Shown: positions 25,913-34,954 of the stretch, piece after piece
Layout: every line of letters starts with the position of its first letter
Numbering within the stretch: position 1 is the stretch's first letter
Assembly (NCBI GenBank): GCA_963726295.1
Contig: CAVSBW010000004.1
Location: 62,001-126,000, forward strand
Reading direction: 5' to 3'
DNA length: 64,000 nt
Source: DASSQJ01 sp963726295
GTDB lineage: Bacteria > Actinomycetota > Actinomycetes > Actinomycetales > Dermatophilaceae
Program-made: the position numbers and the translations under genes
Notes under the pieces: generated by a model
What the model was told of the DNA's origin: nothing
The model's database searches: none
The model's input: the letters and a program-made list of their open reading frames with translations, nothing else

Positions 25913-26281
25913 TCAGGCGTGCAGCGAGAGGGTGTTGCCGTCCGGGTCGACGAACCAGGCCACCCGGGTGCCGTCCGGCGCGGTCCAGATTCCGCGCTGG
26001 TCCTGGCTCATCCCCTCGTATCGGGTGAACGCGACGCCGGCAGCCGCCAGGCGGTCGACCTCGGCGTCCAGGTCCGCCACGGTCCAGCCCAGCACGGTGT
26101 ACGGAGCCGCCCGGACCTCGGGCACCTCGGTGATGCGGACCTGCGCCTCCGGACTGTCGCTGACCAGCGCGAAGGGTCGAGCGTCGGCCAGCTCCAGGCC
26201 CAGCACGTCGCCGTAGAACCGCTCGGCCGCGTCCAGGTCGCTCACCCCGACGAACGCCACGGGTCTGCCGTCTCGGAGCAT
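25913..26281 (-). CDS. VOC family protein
   Basis: A 122-residue VOC protein: FVGVSDLDAAERFYGDVLGL, then VLGWTVADLDAEVDRL, and the C-terminal WFVDPDGNTLSLH. The pattern is closest to small glyoxalase-like proteins of unknown substrate. The ATG at 26281 follows GAGGAGAGAGG and so is preferred to the ATG at 26314. It lies 87 bases after fdsD on the same strand and could be read through from the formate dehydrogenase operon, since no terminator is seen between them. Confidence 0.8.
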   Translation of the reverse strand: MLRDGRPVAFVGVSDLDAAERFYGDVLGLELADARPFALVSDSPEAQVRITEVPEVRAAPYTVLGWTVADLDAEVDRLAAAGVAFTRYEGMSQDQRGIWTAPDGTRVAWFVDPDGNTLSLHA

Positions 26282-26368
26282 CTGGGAACCTCTCTCCTCG
26301 TCAGTGGGTCGCATCGACCTCCACGTGCACTGCCCGACAGGGTGCGACCGTCGGCGGGCCTGCGGTGC

Positions 26369-26626
26369 TCAGCCGCCCGAGGGCTCCCTGAGCTCCTCGC
26401 GGTCCACGTCGCCCTTGCGCAGGTCCTCGGCCGCCTCGGCGAGCAGGTCGCCGACGCGGGCGTCGCCGGCGTCGACGTAGCCGAGCAGCTCGCGCCGCAT
26501 CCGGGGCTCCCAGAACTTGCGGATGTGCGTGGCGACCTCCTCGGCGGCCTTCTCCGGCGGCAGGGCCTCGAAGTTGCGCACGAGGTCGTGTCCGAGCCTG
26601 ATGACGGCGGGCAGGTCTCCGGTCAC
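26369..26626 (-). CDS. fdsD: Formate dehydrogenase delta subunit
   Basis: An 85-residue protein of the FdsD family, the small subunit of soluble NAD-dependent molybdenum formate dehydrogenases; in other species it binds the complex and is needed for assembly. Family pattern: VIRLGHDLVRNFEALPPEKA, HIRKFWEPRMRREL and a mixed-charge C-terminus. It overlaps the end of fdsA by ATGA, as in other fds operons. It closes the fdsG-fdsB-fdsA-fdsD set. Confidence 0.85.
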   Translation of the reverse strand: MTGDLPAVIRLGHDLVRNFEALPPEKAAEEVATHIRKFWEPRMRRELLGYVDAGDARVGDLLAEAAEDLRKGDVDREELREPSGG

Positions 26627-29454
26627 CGGTGCCGCACCGCCGCTCCGGCGGGGACACCCGAGGCGGCCTCGGCCGAGGCCCGTGCCGCCTCGGTGGCGAC
26701 GGTCACCTGCACGGCGGTGACCTTGTACTCCGGGCAGTTCGTGGCCCAGTCGGAGTTCTCGGTGGTCACGACGTTGGCGCCGGTGACGGGATGGTGGAAC
26801 GTCGTGTAGACGACGCCGGCCGGCATGCGCTCCGACACCTCGGCGGTCAGGGTGGTCGTCCCCACCCGTGACGACAGCTCGACGACGTCACCGCTGGTGA
26901 TGCCGCGCAGCTCGGCGTCGGACGGGTGGATCTCCAGGACGTCCTCGGGGTGCCACGTGTCGTTCGGTGTCCGGCGGGTCTGGGCGCCGACGTTGTACTG
27001 CGAGAGGATCCGCCCGGTGGTCAGCACGAGCGGGAACTTCCGGTTGGCCCGCTCGGTGGTGGGGACGTAGACCGTCGGCGTCAGCTGGCCCAGGCCGCGG
27101 ACGAACTGCCCGACGTGCATCGTCGGGGTCCCGTGCGGCGCGGCCTCGGTGACCGGCCACTGCATCGACCCCTCGGCGTCGAGCCGCGTGAACGAGACAC
27201 CCGCGAAGGTCGGGGTCGTGGCGGCGATCTCGTCCATGATCTGCGCCGCCGACGCGTACGACATCGGGTACCCCATCGCCGTGGCGATGTCGCAGACGAC
27301 CTCCCACTCGTCGCGGCCGACCCGCGCCGGCATGACCGGGCGCACCCGGTTCAGCCGCCGCTCGGCGTTGGTGAAGGTTCCGTCCTTCTCGAGGAAGGAG
27401 GTGCCGGGCAGGAAGACGTGCGCGAAGCGGGCCGTCTCGTTGAGGAAGAGGTCCTGGACGACGACGAGGTCCATCGACCGCAGGGCCGCCTCGACGTGCT
27501 GGGTGTTGGGGTCGGACTGGGCGATGTCCTCGCCCTGCACGTACAGGCCGCGGAAGGACCCACCGATGGCCGAGTCGAACATGTTGGGGATGCGCAGCCC
27601 GGGCTCGGGCTGGATCGTGACCCCCCACAGCGACTCGTAGATCTCGCGCACCTCGGGGCGCGACACGTGCCGGTAGCCGGGCAGCTCGTGGGGGAAGGAC
27701 CCCATGTCGCACGACCCCTGCACGTTGTTCTGCCCGCGCAGCGGGTTCACCCCCACCCCCTCGCGGCCGAGGTTGCCGGTGATCATCGCGAGGTTCGCCA
27801 TCCCCATGACCATTGTCGAGCCCTGGCTGTGCTCGGTGACCCCGAGCCCGTAGTAGATCGCCGAGTTGGGCCCGGCCGCGTACAGCCGGGCGGCGGCGCG
27901 CAGCTCGGCCGCAGGGATGCCGGTGACCTCCTCGGTGACCTCGGGGGAGTGTTCCGAGCCCGAGATGAACTCGAGGAAGCCCTCGGCGCCCTCGGTGCGC
28001 TCGCGCACGAACTCCTCGTCGAGGAGCCCCTCGGTGACGATGACGTGACACATGGCGTTGACGAACGCGACGTTGGTGCCCGGCCGCACCGGCAGGTGGT
28101 GCTCGGCCTCGACGTGCGGGCTGCGGACGAGGTCGATGCGGCGCGGGTCGGCGACGATGATCTTGGCTCCCTGCCGCAGCCGCTTCTTCATCCGCGAGGC
28201 GAACACCGGGTGGGCGTCGGTGGGGTTCGCCCCGATGAGGAGGATCACGTCGGCCTGGTCCACCGACTTGAAGTCCTGGGTGCCGGCCGAGGTGCCGAAG
28301 GCGTGGTTCAGCCCGTACCCGGTGGGGGAGTGGCACACGCGCGCGCAGGTGTCGACGTTGTTGTTGCCGAACGCCGCGCGGACCATCTTCTGGACGGCGT
28401 ACACCTCTTCGTTCGTGCACCGCGACGAGGAGATGCCGCCGATCGCGCCGACCCCGTGCTCGGCCTGGATGGCGCGGAAGCCCTCGGCGACCCGGGCGAT
28501 GGCCTCCTCCCACGACACGACCCGCCACTCGTCGTCGATCGAGTCCCGGACCATCGGCTCCATCTGCCGGTCGTCGTGGCTGGCGTAGCCGTAGGCGAAG
28601 CGCCCCTTGACACACGAGTGGCCCTCGTTGGCACCACCGTCCTTCCACGGCGTCATCCGCACGACGCGCGTGCCGTCGCCCTCGCCCTGCACCTCGGCCC
28701 TGAACGAGCAGCCGACCCCGCAGTAGGCGCACGTGGTGAGCACCGAACGCGTCGGCATCCCGAGCTGGACGACCGAGCGCTCGGTGAGGGCGTCGGTCGG
28801 GCAGGCCTGCACGCAGGCACCGCAGGAGACGCACTCGGAGTTCAGGAAGTCGGGGCCCCCGGTGGTGATCCGCGAGTCGAACCCCCGTCCCTCGACGGTG
28901 AGGGCGAAGGTGCCCTGGGTCTCCGAGCAGGCACGGACGCAGCGGGAGCAGACGATGCAGGCCGCCGGGTCGTAGTCGAAGTAGGGGTTGGACGCGTCGG
29001 TGGCCTCGTCGAGGTGGTTCTGGCCGCCGAGCCCGTAGCGGACCTCGGCCACCCCCGTCTCCTGCGCCAGACGCTGCATCTCGCAGCTGCCCCGGGCGCA
29101 CCCGTCGCAGTCCTCGGGGTGGTCCGACAGGTAGAGCTCCATGACGTTCCGGCGCAGGTCGCGGACCTGGTCGGTGCGGGTGTCGACGACCATGCCGTCG
29201 CTGCAGGGCGTCGTGCAGGACGCCGGGGTGCCCTTGCCCCCCTCGACCTCGACGAGGCAGAGCCGGCAAGAGCCGAACGCCGCCAGTGAGTCTGTGGCGC
29301 ACAGCTTCGGGATGATGATGCCGGCCTCGGCGGCCGCCCGCATCACCGAGGTGCCCGCGGGCACGGTCACCTCGCGGCCGTCGATGGTGACCGTGGCGGA
29401 GTCGGGGGACTCCACCCGCGGGGTTCCGTAGTCGGTCTCGTCGATGGTGGTCAT
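26623..29454 (-). CDS. fdsA: NAD-dependent formate dehydrogenase, alpha (catalytic) subunit
   Basis: Oxidises formate to CO2 at a bis-MGD molybdenum centre and passes electrons along Fe-S clusters to FdsB. In the 943 residues: a plant-type 2Fe-2S domain (C52, C63, C66, C80), a His-Cys3 4Fe-4S site (H112, C116, C119, C124), two ferredoxin-type clusters (C166-C169-C172-C176 and C208-C211-C214-C218), the Mo-domain cluster C242-AYCGVGC-C281, and a catalytic Cys374 in ARVCHSPTG where some family members use selenocysteine. The C-terminal Asp-decarboxylase-like domain binds the cofactor. Start at 29454 overlaps the fdsB stop (ATGA). An fdhD-type sulfurtransferase gene, needed for activation, is not in the window. 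Confidence 0.93.
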   Translation of the reverse strand: MTTIDETDYGTPRVESPDSATVTIDGREVTVPAGTSVMRAAAEAGIIIPKLCATDSLAAFGSCRLCLVEVEGGKGTPASCTTPCSDGMVVDTRTDQVRDLRRNVMELYLSDHPEDCDGCARGSCEMQRLAQETGVAEVRYGLGGQNHLDEATDASNPYFDYDPAACIVCSRCVRACSETQGTFALTVEGRGFDSRITTGGPDFLNSECVSCGACVQACPTDALTERSVVQLGMPTRSVLTTCAYCGVGCSFRAEVQGEGDGTRVVRMTPWKDGGANEGHSCVKGRFAYGYASHDDRQMEPMVRDSIDDEWRVVSWEEAIARVAEGFRAIQAEHGVGAIGGISSSRCTNEEVYAVQKMVRAAFGNNNVDTCARVCHSPTGYGLNHAFGTSAGTQDFKSVDQADVILLIGANPTDAHPVFASRMKKRLRQGAKIIVADPRRIDLVRSPHVEAEHHLPVRPGTNVAFVNAMCHVIVTEGLLDEEFVRERTEGAEGFLEFISGSEHSPEVTEEVTGIPAAELRAAARLYAAGPNSAIYYGLGVTEHSQGSTMVMGMANLAMITGNLGREGVGVNPLRGQNNVQGSCDMGSFPHELPGYRHVSRPEVREIYESLWGVTIQPEPGLRIPNMFDSAIGGSFRGLYVQGEDIAQSDPNTQHVEAALRSMDLVVVQDLFLNETARFAHVFLPGTSFLEKDGTFTNAERRLNRVRPVMPARVGRDEWEVVCDIATAMGYPMSYASAAQIMDEIAATTPTFAGVSFTRLDAEGSMQWPVTEAAPHGTPTMHVGQFVRGLGQLTPTVYVPTTERANRKFPLVLTTGRILSQYNVGAQTRRTPNDTWHPEDVLEIHPSDAELRGITSGDVVELSSRVGTTTLTAEVSERMPAGVVYTTFHHPVTGANVVTTENSDWATNCPEYKVTAVQVTVATEAARASAEAASGVPAGAAVRHR

Positions 29455-31031
29455 GGCCGGGCTCCTCCGTCGGTGCTCGTGGCTGACTCGGGAATGTCGT
29501 GGGCGGTGTCCTCGGCCGCGCCCTCGCCGACCCCGAAGTCGGCGGGGAAGTGCTCGAGGGCGCTGCGCACCGGCATCGGCGTGAGCCCGCCCATGGCGCA
29601 CAGCGAGCCCTTGGTCATCGTCGCGCAGAGGTCCTCGAGGAGGACCAGGTTCGACTCACGGTCCGTGCCGGAGCGGATGCGGTCGATCACCTCGACGCCC
29701 CGGGTGGAGCCGACGCGGCAGGGGGTGCACTTGCCGCACGACTCCTTGGCGCAGAACTCCATCGCGAACCGCGCCATGGCCCCGGCGTCCATGGTGTCGT
29801 CGAACACGACGATCCCGCCGTGGCCCACCATGGCGCCGGCCTCGGCGAAGGCCTCGTAGTCCATCGGCAGGTCGAAGCGGCTCGGCGGGAGGTAGGCCCC
29901 CAGGGGGCCGCCCACCTGCACGGCCTTGACCGGTCGCCCGGACGCGGTTCCGCCGCCGTAGTCCTCGACGAGCTCGCGCAGCGACACCCCGAAGTCGGCC
30001 TCGACGATGCCGCCGCGGGCGACGTTGCCGGCCAGCTGGAACACCTGGGTGCCACGTGAGCGGCCGGTGCCGAGGGCCGCGTACGCCTCGCCGCCGTCGG
30101 CGAGCACCATCGGCACCGCGGAGAGGGTGAGCACGTTGTTGACGACGGTGGGCTGCCCGAAGAGCCCGCGGAGCGCGGGGATGGGCGGCTTGGACCGCAC
30201 CTCGCCCCGCTTCCCCTCGAGCGAGTCGAGCATCGAGGTCTCCTCGCCGCAGATGTAGGCCCCGGCGCCGACCCGCACGTCGAGGTCGAAGCGGCGGCCG
30301 CTGCCGAGCACCGACTCGCCGAGCACCCCGTGGGCGTAGGCGATGTCGATGGCCCGCCGGAGGGTCCGGATGGCGTGCGGGTACTCGCTGCGCAGGTAGA
30401 CGTAGCCCTCGGTGCCACCGGTGGCCACGGCCGCGATGGCCATCCCCTCGATGAGCGTGAACGGGTCGCCCTCGATGAGCATCCGGTCGGCGAAGGTGCC
30501 CGAGTCGCCCTCGTCGGCGTTGCAGACCACGAACTTGGTGTCGGACGCGGCCGTCCGAACGGTCTCCCACTTGGTGCCGGCCGGGAAGCCGGCGCCACCG
30601 CGGCCCCGCAGGCCCGAGGTCGAGACCTCCTGGACGACGGCCGCCGGGTCGAGGGTGAGTGCTCGTTCGAGCCCGACGAGGCCGCCGTGGGCGCGGTAGG
30701 CGGCGAGGTCGGTCGGCTCGATGACCCCGACGCGCACGAACGACACGCGGTGCTGGCGCGCGAGCCACGGGTGCTCGTCGACGGTTCCCAGCACCCGGTC
30801 GCCGTCGTCGAGATCGCCGGCGAGGAGGGCGCCGACGTCCGACGCGGCGACGTTGGCGTACCCACGTCGGACACCGCCGTGGTCCTCGACCTCGACGAGG
30901 GGCTCGAGCCACAGCATCCCGCGGGAGCCGTTGCGCCGCACCGTGGCCCCGGCAGCCTCGAGTGCGGCCGCGACGTCGTCGGCCCCGACGGACACGGCAG
31001 CGGCGTCGCACGGGACCCAGGCGGTGGTCAT
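29451..31031 (-). CDS. fdsB: Formate dehydrogenase beta subunit (NuoF-like, NAD and FMN)
   Basis: The diaphorase subunit, homologous to NuoF/HoxF: it takes electrons from FdsA and reduces NAD. In 526 residues: an N-terminal thioredoxin-like 2Fe-2S-type region without its cysteines (1-110), the NADH/FMN fold with GLRGRGGAGFPAGTKW (140-155) and NADEGDSGTFADRM, SLBB domain, and the 4Fe-4S site ESCGKCTPCRVGS with a further Cys in LCATM. The ATG at 31031 overlaps the fdsG stop (ATGA), supporting this start over upstream ones. Second gene of the operon. Confidence 0.92.
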   Translation of the reverse strand: MTTAWVPCDAAAVSVGADDVAAALEAAGATVRRNGSRGMLWLEPLVEVEDHGGVRRGYANVAASDVGALLAGDLDDGDRVLGTVDEHPWLARQHRVSFVRVGVIEPTDLAAYRAHGGLVGLERALTLDPAAVVQEVSTSGLRGRGGAGFPAGTKWETVRTAASDTKFVVCNADEGDSGTFADRMLIEGDPFTLIEGMAIAAVATGGTEGYVYLRSEYPHAIRTLRRAIDIAYAHGVLGESVLGSGRRFDLDVRVGAGAYICGEETSMLDSLEGKRGEVRSKPPIPALRGLFGQPTVVNNVLTLSAVPMVLADGGEAYAALGTGRSRGTQVFQLAGNVARGGIVEADFGVSLRELVEDYGGGTASGRPVKAVQVGGPLGAYLPPSRFDLPMDYEAFAEAGAMVGHGGIVVFDDTMDAGAMARFAMEFCAKESCGKCTPCRVGSTRGVEVIDRIRSGTDRESNLVLLEDLCATMTKGSLCAMGGLTPMPVRSALEHFPADFGVGEGAAEDTAHDIPESATSTDGGARP

Positions 31032-31513
31032 CGCTCCCACCCCTGCGTGAGCTCGTCGAGCCGTTCGGGGGTGAGGTGGCCGTGGAGTGCGCCGTCCAGC
31101 ATCCCGGACGGCCCGAGCGCGCAGTTGCCGAGGCAGAAGACCTCGCCCACCTCGACGTCCTCGGACGCCGCCCAGCGGTCGGTGGCGGCGGCAACGGTGC
31201 GCTCGGCGCCGCGTGCCTGGCAGGCCTCCGCGCGGCAGAGGGCCGCCCGGTGCACGGTCGGGGGAGTGCGCCGGAAGTCGTGGTAGAAGCTCACCACCCC
31301 GAGCACGTCGGCCCGGCTGAGGTTGAGCACCTCGGCGATCACCGGTAGGTCGTCGTCGTGCACGTACCCGTGGGTGGCGACCACCTCGTGGAGCACGGGC
31401 ATGAGCGGCCCGCGCACGCTGGCGAGCCCCTCGGCGATGGCCCGCACCGACGCCGCCCGGCGGGGGTCGGCGGGCGCGGGGACGGGGGGCGGGCCGGGAC
31501 TGCGTTGGCGCAC
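31028..31513 (-). CDS. fdsG: Formate dehydrogenase gamma subunit (NuoE-like 2Fe-2S)
   Basis: A 161-residue thioredoxin-fold ferredoxin of the NuoE/FdsG type with four cluster cysteines in CRAEAC and CLGNCALGPSG. It relays electrons in the diaphorase module with FdsB. The GTG at 31513 is preferred because GGAGAGG lies eight bases upstream; a longer frame to 31567 begins with non-family residues. First gene of the operon; the 144 bases upstream, back to the asnB stop, contain no clear promoter consensus. Confidence 0.88.
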   Translation of the reverse strand: MRQRSPGPPPVPAPADPRRAASVRAIAEGLASVRGPLMPVLHEVVATHGYVHDDDLPVIAEVLNLSRADVLGVVSFYHDFRRTPPTVHRAALCRAEACQARGAERTVAAATDRWAASEDVEVGEVFCLGNCALGPSGMLDGALHGHLTPERLDELTQGWER

Positions 31514-31657
31514 GTCGGATCCTCTCCACTGGTGAGCTGGACCGTCCCCGCGACTGTACGCCCGCAACCTCCCCGCATCACCCCGTCCCGCGCGCCATCG
31601 GTGGCACTGGCGCGTCGGGCGACTTTCCGCCCGGGCAACGTGCGCTGACCTGCCGGC

Positions 31658-33550
31658 TCAGAGGCGCACGGGGTAGATCGTCTCCGGCACCTCGGGGTGT
31701 ACCCGGTCCTCGACGAAGATGCCGTGCCAGAGCAGGAACACGAGGATCGTCCAGATCTTGCGGGAGTGGTCGATCGGCCCGGTCCGGTGCTCCTCGAGCA
31801 TCCGCAGCACCGCCTGCCGGTCGACGAGGTGTCCCGCCCCCGAATCCGTGACGATCTCGCGCGCCCAGTCGTACATCTCGTCCTTGAGCCAGTGCCGGAT
31901 CGGCACCGGGAACCCGAGCTTGGGTCGGTTGAGCACATGGGCCGGAACGATCAGCTCCATCGCGCGGCGGAGTGCGTACTTCGTCGTCCCCCGGGTGATC
32001 TTCTGGTCCACAGGCACGGTCGAGGCGATGTCGAAGACCGTGGTGTCGAGGAACGGCACGCGCAGCTCGAGGCTGTTGGCCATCGTCATCTTGTCGGCTT
32101 TGACGAGGATGTCGCCGCGCAGCCAGGTGAACAGGTCGATGTACTGCATCCGGGTCGAGTTGTCGATGTGCCGGGTGGCCGCGTAGTGCTCGCGGGTGAT
32201 GTCCGTGTGGCTCACCGCGGGGTCGAACCGGCGGTAGAACCCCATCTCCTCGGTGCGGAAGTTGCGGGCGTTGCCGTAGTAGCGCTCCTCGATCGTCACC
32301 GAGCCGCGACGGAGCAGGTCCTTGCCGCGGACCCCCTCGGGGATGAGCCGTGCCGCTCGCCCCAGCCCCCGCCGTAGCGGCATCGGGACCTTCTCGAAGG
32401 CCGCGAGCGAGATCGGCTCCCGGTAGATGGTGTACCCGCCGAACAGCTCGTCGGCGCCCTCCCCGGAGAGGACGACCTTGACGTGCTTGCGGGCCTCGCG
32501 GGCCACGAAGTAGAGCGGGACGAGCGCCGGGTCGGCCACCGGGTCGTCGAGGTACCAGACGATGAGCGGGAGCGTGTCCATCATCTCCTCGGCGGAGACG
32601 ACCTTGACGATGTGCTCGACACCGATGGCCCGCGCCGACTCTGCGGCGACGTCGACCTCGGAGTACCCCTCGCGTTCGAACCCGGTGGTGAAGGTCAGCA
32701 GGTCGGGGTTGTGGCGCTTGGCGAGCGCCGCGATGGCGGTGGAGTCGATGCCACCGGAGAGGAACGACCCGACGGTCACGTCGGCGCGCATGTGCTTCTC
32801 GACCGAGTCCTCGAGGGCAGCGGCGATGTCACGGTAGAGACGGTCGGGGTCGGTGACCGGGTGGGAGGTGAAGTCGGGGTGGAAGTAGCGCGTGAGCTCG
32901 AGGGCATCCCCGGGGCGCATGACGAAGTAGGTGCCGGACTCGACCCGGCGGATGTTCGCGTGCAGGGTGTCGGGCTCGGGCACGTACTGGAGGGTGAGGT
33001 AGTGCTGCAGGGCGGTCTCGTCGACGGCGCCCGGGTCGGTGGCGACGTGCAGCAGGGACTTCTTCTCGCTCGCGAAGAAGGTGCCGCGCTCGTCGGTCAT
33101 CGTGAACAGCGGCTTGATGCCGAACCAGTCGCGGGCGCCGAACAGCACCCGCTCCTGGGCGTCCCAGACGATGAACGCGAACATCCCCCGCAGCTCGCGC
33201 ACGACGTCGGTGCCGAGGTGGTGGTAGCCGGCGACGATGACCTCGCTGTCGCCCTCGGTCTCGAACTGCGCACCGAAGTCGCGGCTGAGCCGCTCGCGCA
33301 GCTCCACGTAGTTGTAGACCTCGCCGTTGAAGATCAGGTGGTAGCGGCCGTCGAGCCAGGGCAGCGGCTGGTGGCTGTGCTCGATGTCGATGATCGAGAG
33401 CCGCCGGAAGCCGATGGCGACGTCGTCGTCGGACCAGACCCCACCCTCGTCCGGACCGCGGTGGCGCATGTCGGTGAGCGAGCCCTGCACCGCCTCGCGC
33501 AGGGCGGGAGCGGTGCCGTCGTTCGAGAGGTATCCGATGAGTCCGCACAC
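31658..33550 (-). CDS. asnB: Asparagine synthase (glutamine-hydrolysing)
   Basis: Makes asparagine from aspartate, ATP and glutamine. The N-terminal half is an Ntn glutaminase domain and the C-terminal half the synthetase with the PP-loop SGGIDSTAI. The nucleophile of this family is the N-terminal Cys left after Met removal; this needs translation to begin at the GTG at 33550, giving MCGLIGYLSNDG, and not at the ATG codons four or three codons earlier (MMSRV or MSRV). With that start the length is 630 residues, in the usual range. AsnB-like enzymes also amidate other carboxylates, for example diaminopimelate in the wall of corynebacteria (LtsA); context does not tell. Confidence 0.88.
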   Translation of the reverse strand: MCGLIGYLSNDGTAPALREAVQGSLTDMRHRGPDEGGVWSDDDVAIGFRRLSIIDIEHSHQPLPWLDGRYHLIFNGEVYNYVELRERLSRDFGAQFETEGDSEVIVAGYHHLGTDVVRELRGMFAFIVWDAQERVLFGARDWFGIKPLFTMTDERGTFFASEKKSLLHVATDPGAVDETALQHYLTLQYVPEPDTLHANIRRVESGTYFVMRPGDALELTRYFHPDFTSHPVTDPDRLYRDIAAALEDSVEKHMRADVTVGSFLSGGIDSTAIAALAKRHNPDLLTFTTGFEREGYSEVDVAAESARAIGVEHIVKVVSAEEMMDTLPLIVWYLDDPVADPALVPLYFVAREARKHVKVVLSGEGADELFGGYTIYREPISLAAFEKVPMPLRRGLGRAARLIPEGVRGKDLLRRGSVTIEERYYGNARNFRTEEMGFYRRFDPAVSHTDITREHYAATRHIDNSTRMQYIDLFTWLRGDILVKADKMTMANSLELRVPFLDTTVFDIASTVPVDQKITRGTTKYALRRAMELIVPAHVLNRPKLGFPVPIRHWLKDEMYDWAREIVTDSGAGHLVDRQAVLRMLEEHRTGPIDHSRKIWTILVFLLWHGIFVEDRVHPEVPETIYPVRL

Positions 33551-33613
33551 GCGCGACATCATGTCAGCCGAACGCGCTGGGGCCCCTCTCGTGTACGGGT
33601 GGCCGGGTAGGGG

Positions 33614-34447
33614 TCAGGCGTGGGCCATCGGGGGGCCGAGATCAACGGGCTCCTCGGACCGCAGCCACGCACCCATCCGGGCCAGGGCGCCGGCGAAGAG
33701 GACGGCGGCCGTGACGAAGCCGGCGACGGAGGCCACCCAGTGGTCGCCGTACTCGTCGACGGGCCCCACCTCGAGCAGCGTGAGCGCCACGAGGGCGGCG
33801 ATGCCGACCGGCCAGGCCGCGACGGCGACCCAGTCGGCGCGGGCGGTGCTCGCGCCCGCGGCGTGCAGCCGCCACACCACGCTCCCGACGGCGAGGGCGA
33901 GGACGGTGGCCCCGAGGGGCCAGCCCCAGGTGAAGGCGCCGAGCATGAAGGCGGCACCGGCTCCCCCCACCACGGCCACGGTCGCGAGCACACCCCGGAA
34001 TCCACCCGAGCGGACCAGCAGGCCGCAGATCGTCACCAGGGTCAGTGCCGCGCTGAGCGTGGTGAGAGCGGCGAAGACGACGTAGGCGAGGAGGTCCCAC
34101 TGGGCGAGGGCCTCGGTTCCCCCCACCACCAGCGCGAGGGACGCGGCCAACCATCCAAGAGCCGCGAGCAGGCCCATGGTGCCGCTCGTCCGGGTGAGCT
34201 GGGTCGGCATGGCGATTCCTCCTGAGGGTGTGGTGGCGAAGGCGCGGGCGACCACGGAGGCGTCGCCGAATCGCTTCAGGGCCCTGGCTTGTGCGGCCTC
34301 TTCGTCGAGGCCGTCGCGCGCCAGGTGATCAGCCACCTCGTACAGGTGGTCGGCCGCCTCGTCGAGCAGGTCGGTGGCGGCGGGGTGCCAGCGCAGCGAG
34401 GCGCGGAGCCGCGCGAGGTAGACCTCGATCAGGTCGTCGTCGGCCAT
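33614..34447 (-). CDS. PadR-associated membrane protein with HAAS-type N-terminus
   Basis: A 277-residue protein: the first 70 residues are a soluble HAAS-like region (LIEVYLARLRASLRWHPAATD, then LYEVADHLARDGLDEEAAQA and ALKRFGDASVVARAF), the rest about seven membrane helices. This module is commonly encoded behind a PadR regulator and is thought to sense or transmit an envelope signal. Its start overlaps the padR stop by 19 bases, so the two genes are transcribed and translated together. It is not fused to an ABC permease here, and no ABC transporter is next to it. Confidence 0.75.
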   Translation of the reverse strand: MADDDLIEVYLARLRASLRWHPAATDLLDEAADHLYEVADHLARDGLDEEAAQARALKRFGDASVVARAFATTPSGGIAMPTQLTRTSGTMGLLAALGWLAASLALVVGGTEALAQWDLLAYVVFAALTTLSAALTLVTICGLLVRSGGFRGVLATVAVVGGAGAAFMLGAFTWGWPLGATVLALAVGSVVWRLHAAGASTARADWVAVAAWPVGIAALVALTLLEVGPVDEYGDHWVASVAGFVTAAVLFAGALARMGAWLRSEEPVDLGPPMAHA

Positions 34448-34767
34448 GGCGCCCCTCGCAACACCGAGCCCACCGCATCGGCGAACGACTCCCACGCGGA
34501 GCGCTGGACCACGAGCGCGGAGCTGCCGCGCTCGGTCAGCCGGTACGTGCGCCGACGGCGCCCCCTGACCTCGCCCCAGTCGCCGGTCAGCAGGCCGGCG
34601 CCTTCGAGGCGCCTCAGCACGGGGTAGATCGTCCCCTCGGGCACGTCGAAGACGTCGCCACTGCGGGCCCGCAGCTCCTCGATCACCGCGTAGCCGTGTC
34701 GTGGGCGCTCGGCCAGCACGGCGAGGACCAACATGTCGAGGTGCCCCTTGAGTGCCTGTCCCTTCAT
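34429..34767 (-). CDS. PadR family transcriptional regulator
   Basis: A 112-residue winged-helix regulator of the PadR-s1 branch: MKGQALKGHLDMLVLAVLAE, HGYAVIEELRARSGDVFDVPEG, TIYPVLRRLEGAGLL and RRTYRLTERG are all family marks. It should bind the 6-N11-6 dyad in its own promoter and repress itself and the membrane protein behind it. The ATG at 34767 lies eight bases after the -10 box, so the message is probably leaderless; the ATG eight codons earlier would fall inside the promoter. Confidence 0.88.
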   Translation of the reverse strand: MKGQALKGHLDMLVLAVLAERPRHGYAVIEELRARSGDVFDVPEGTIYPVLRRLEGAGLLTGDWGEVRGRRRRTYRLTERGSSALVVQRSAWESFADAVGSVLRGAPWPTTT

Positions 34768-34775
34768 ACTGAGCA

Positions 34776-34804
34776 AACCTAGGCATAGCAACGCTAGGTG
34801 TCAA
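34776..34804 (-). promoter_or_regulatory. padR promoter with overlapping dyad operator
   Basis: On the minus strand: a perfect -35 TTGACA (34804-34799), a 17-base spacer and a -10 TAGGTT (34781-34776). Between them lies the dyad ACCTAG-N11-CTAGGT (34777-34799), starting at the last base of the -35 and ending inside the -10, so a bound PadR dimer would block polymerase. The start of transcription is predicted at about the ATG. The same geometry recurs at the second padR gene (43163-43191). Confidence 0.7.
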
Positions 34805-34827
34805 GGGTGAGGCCGCCGGCTTCCCGA

Positions 34828-34857
34828 TTAGGGCGCCCCCGAGCACGCTGGTAGCCT
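34828..34857 (+). promoter_or_regulatory. Possible rpsO-pnp promoter
   Basis: TAGCCT at 34852-34857 with a weak TTAGGG 18 bases upstream (34828-34833) would start a leader of about 90 bases before rpsO. It faces away from the padR promoter. Confidence 0.35.
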
Positions 34858-34954
34858 TGGGGACTGCCGTCAGATCGGCCGCGGATCCACAGTGCCCCGG
34901 TGAACCAGCCCGGGAGCGCCGCGCAGCAAAACCACGAAGGAGAGTCGTAGCCCC

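Noticed and set aside
26926..29289. 787-codon plus-strand frame over fdsA
   Set aside because: Antisense of a gene with all Fe-S and Mo ligands; no domain of its own.
31616..31633. Small hairpin CGGGCG-N6-CGCCCG after asnB
   Set aside because: Six pairs without a U-tract; too weak to call a terminator in this GC content.
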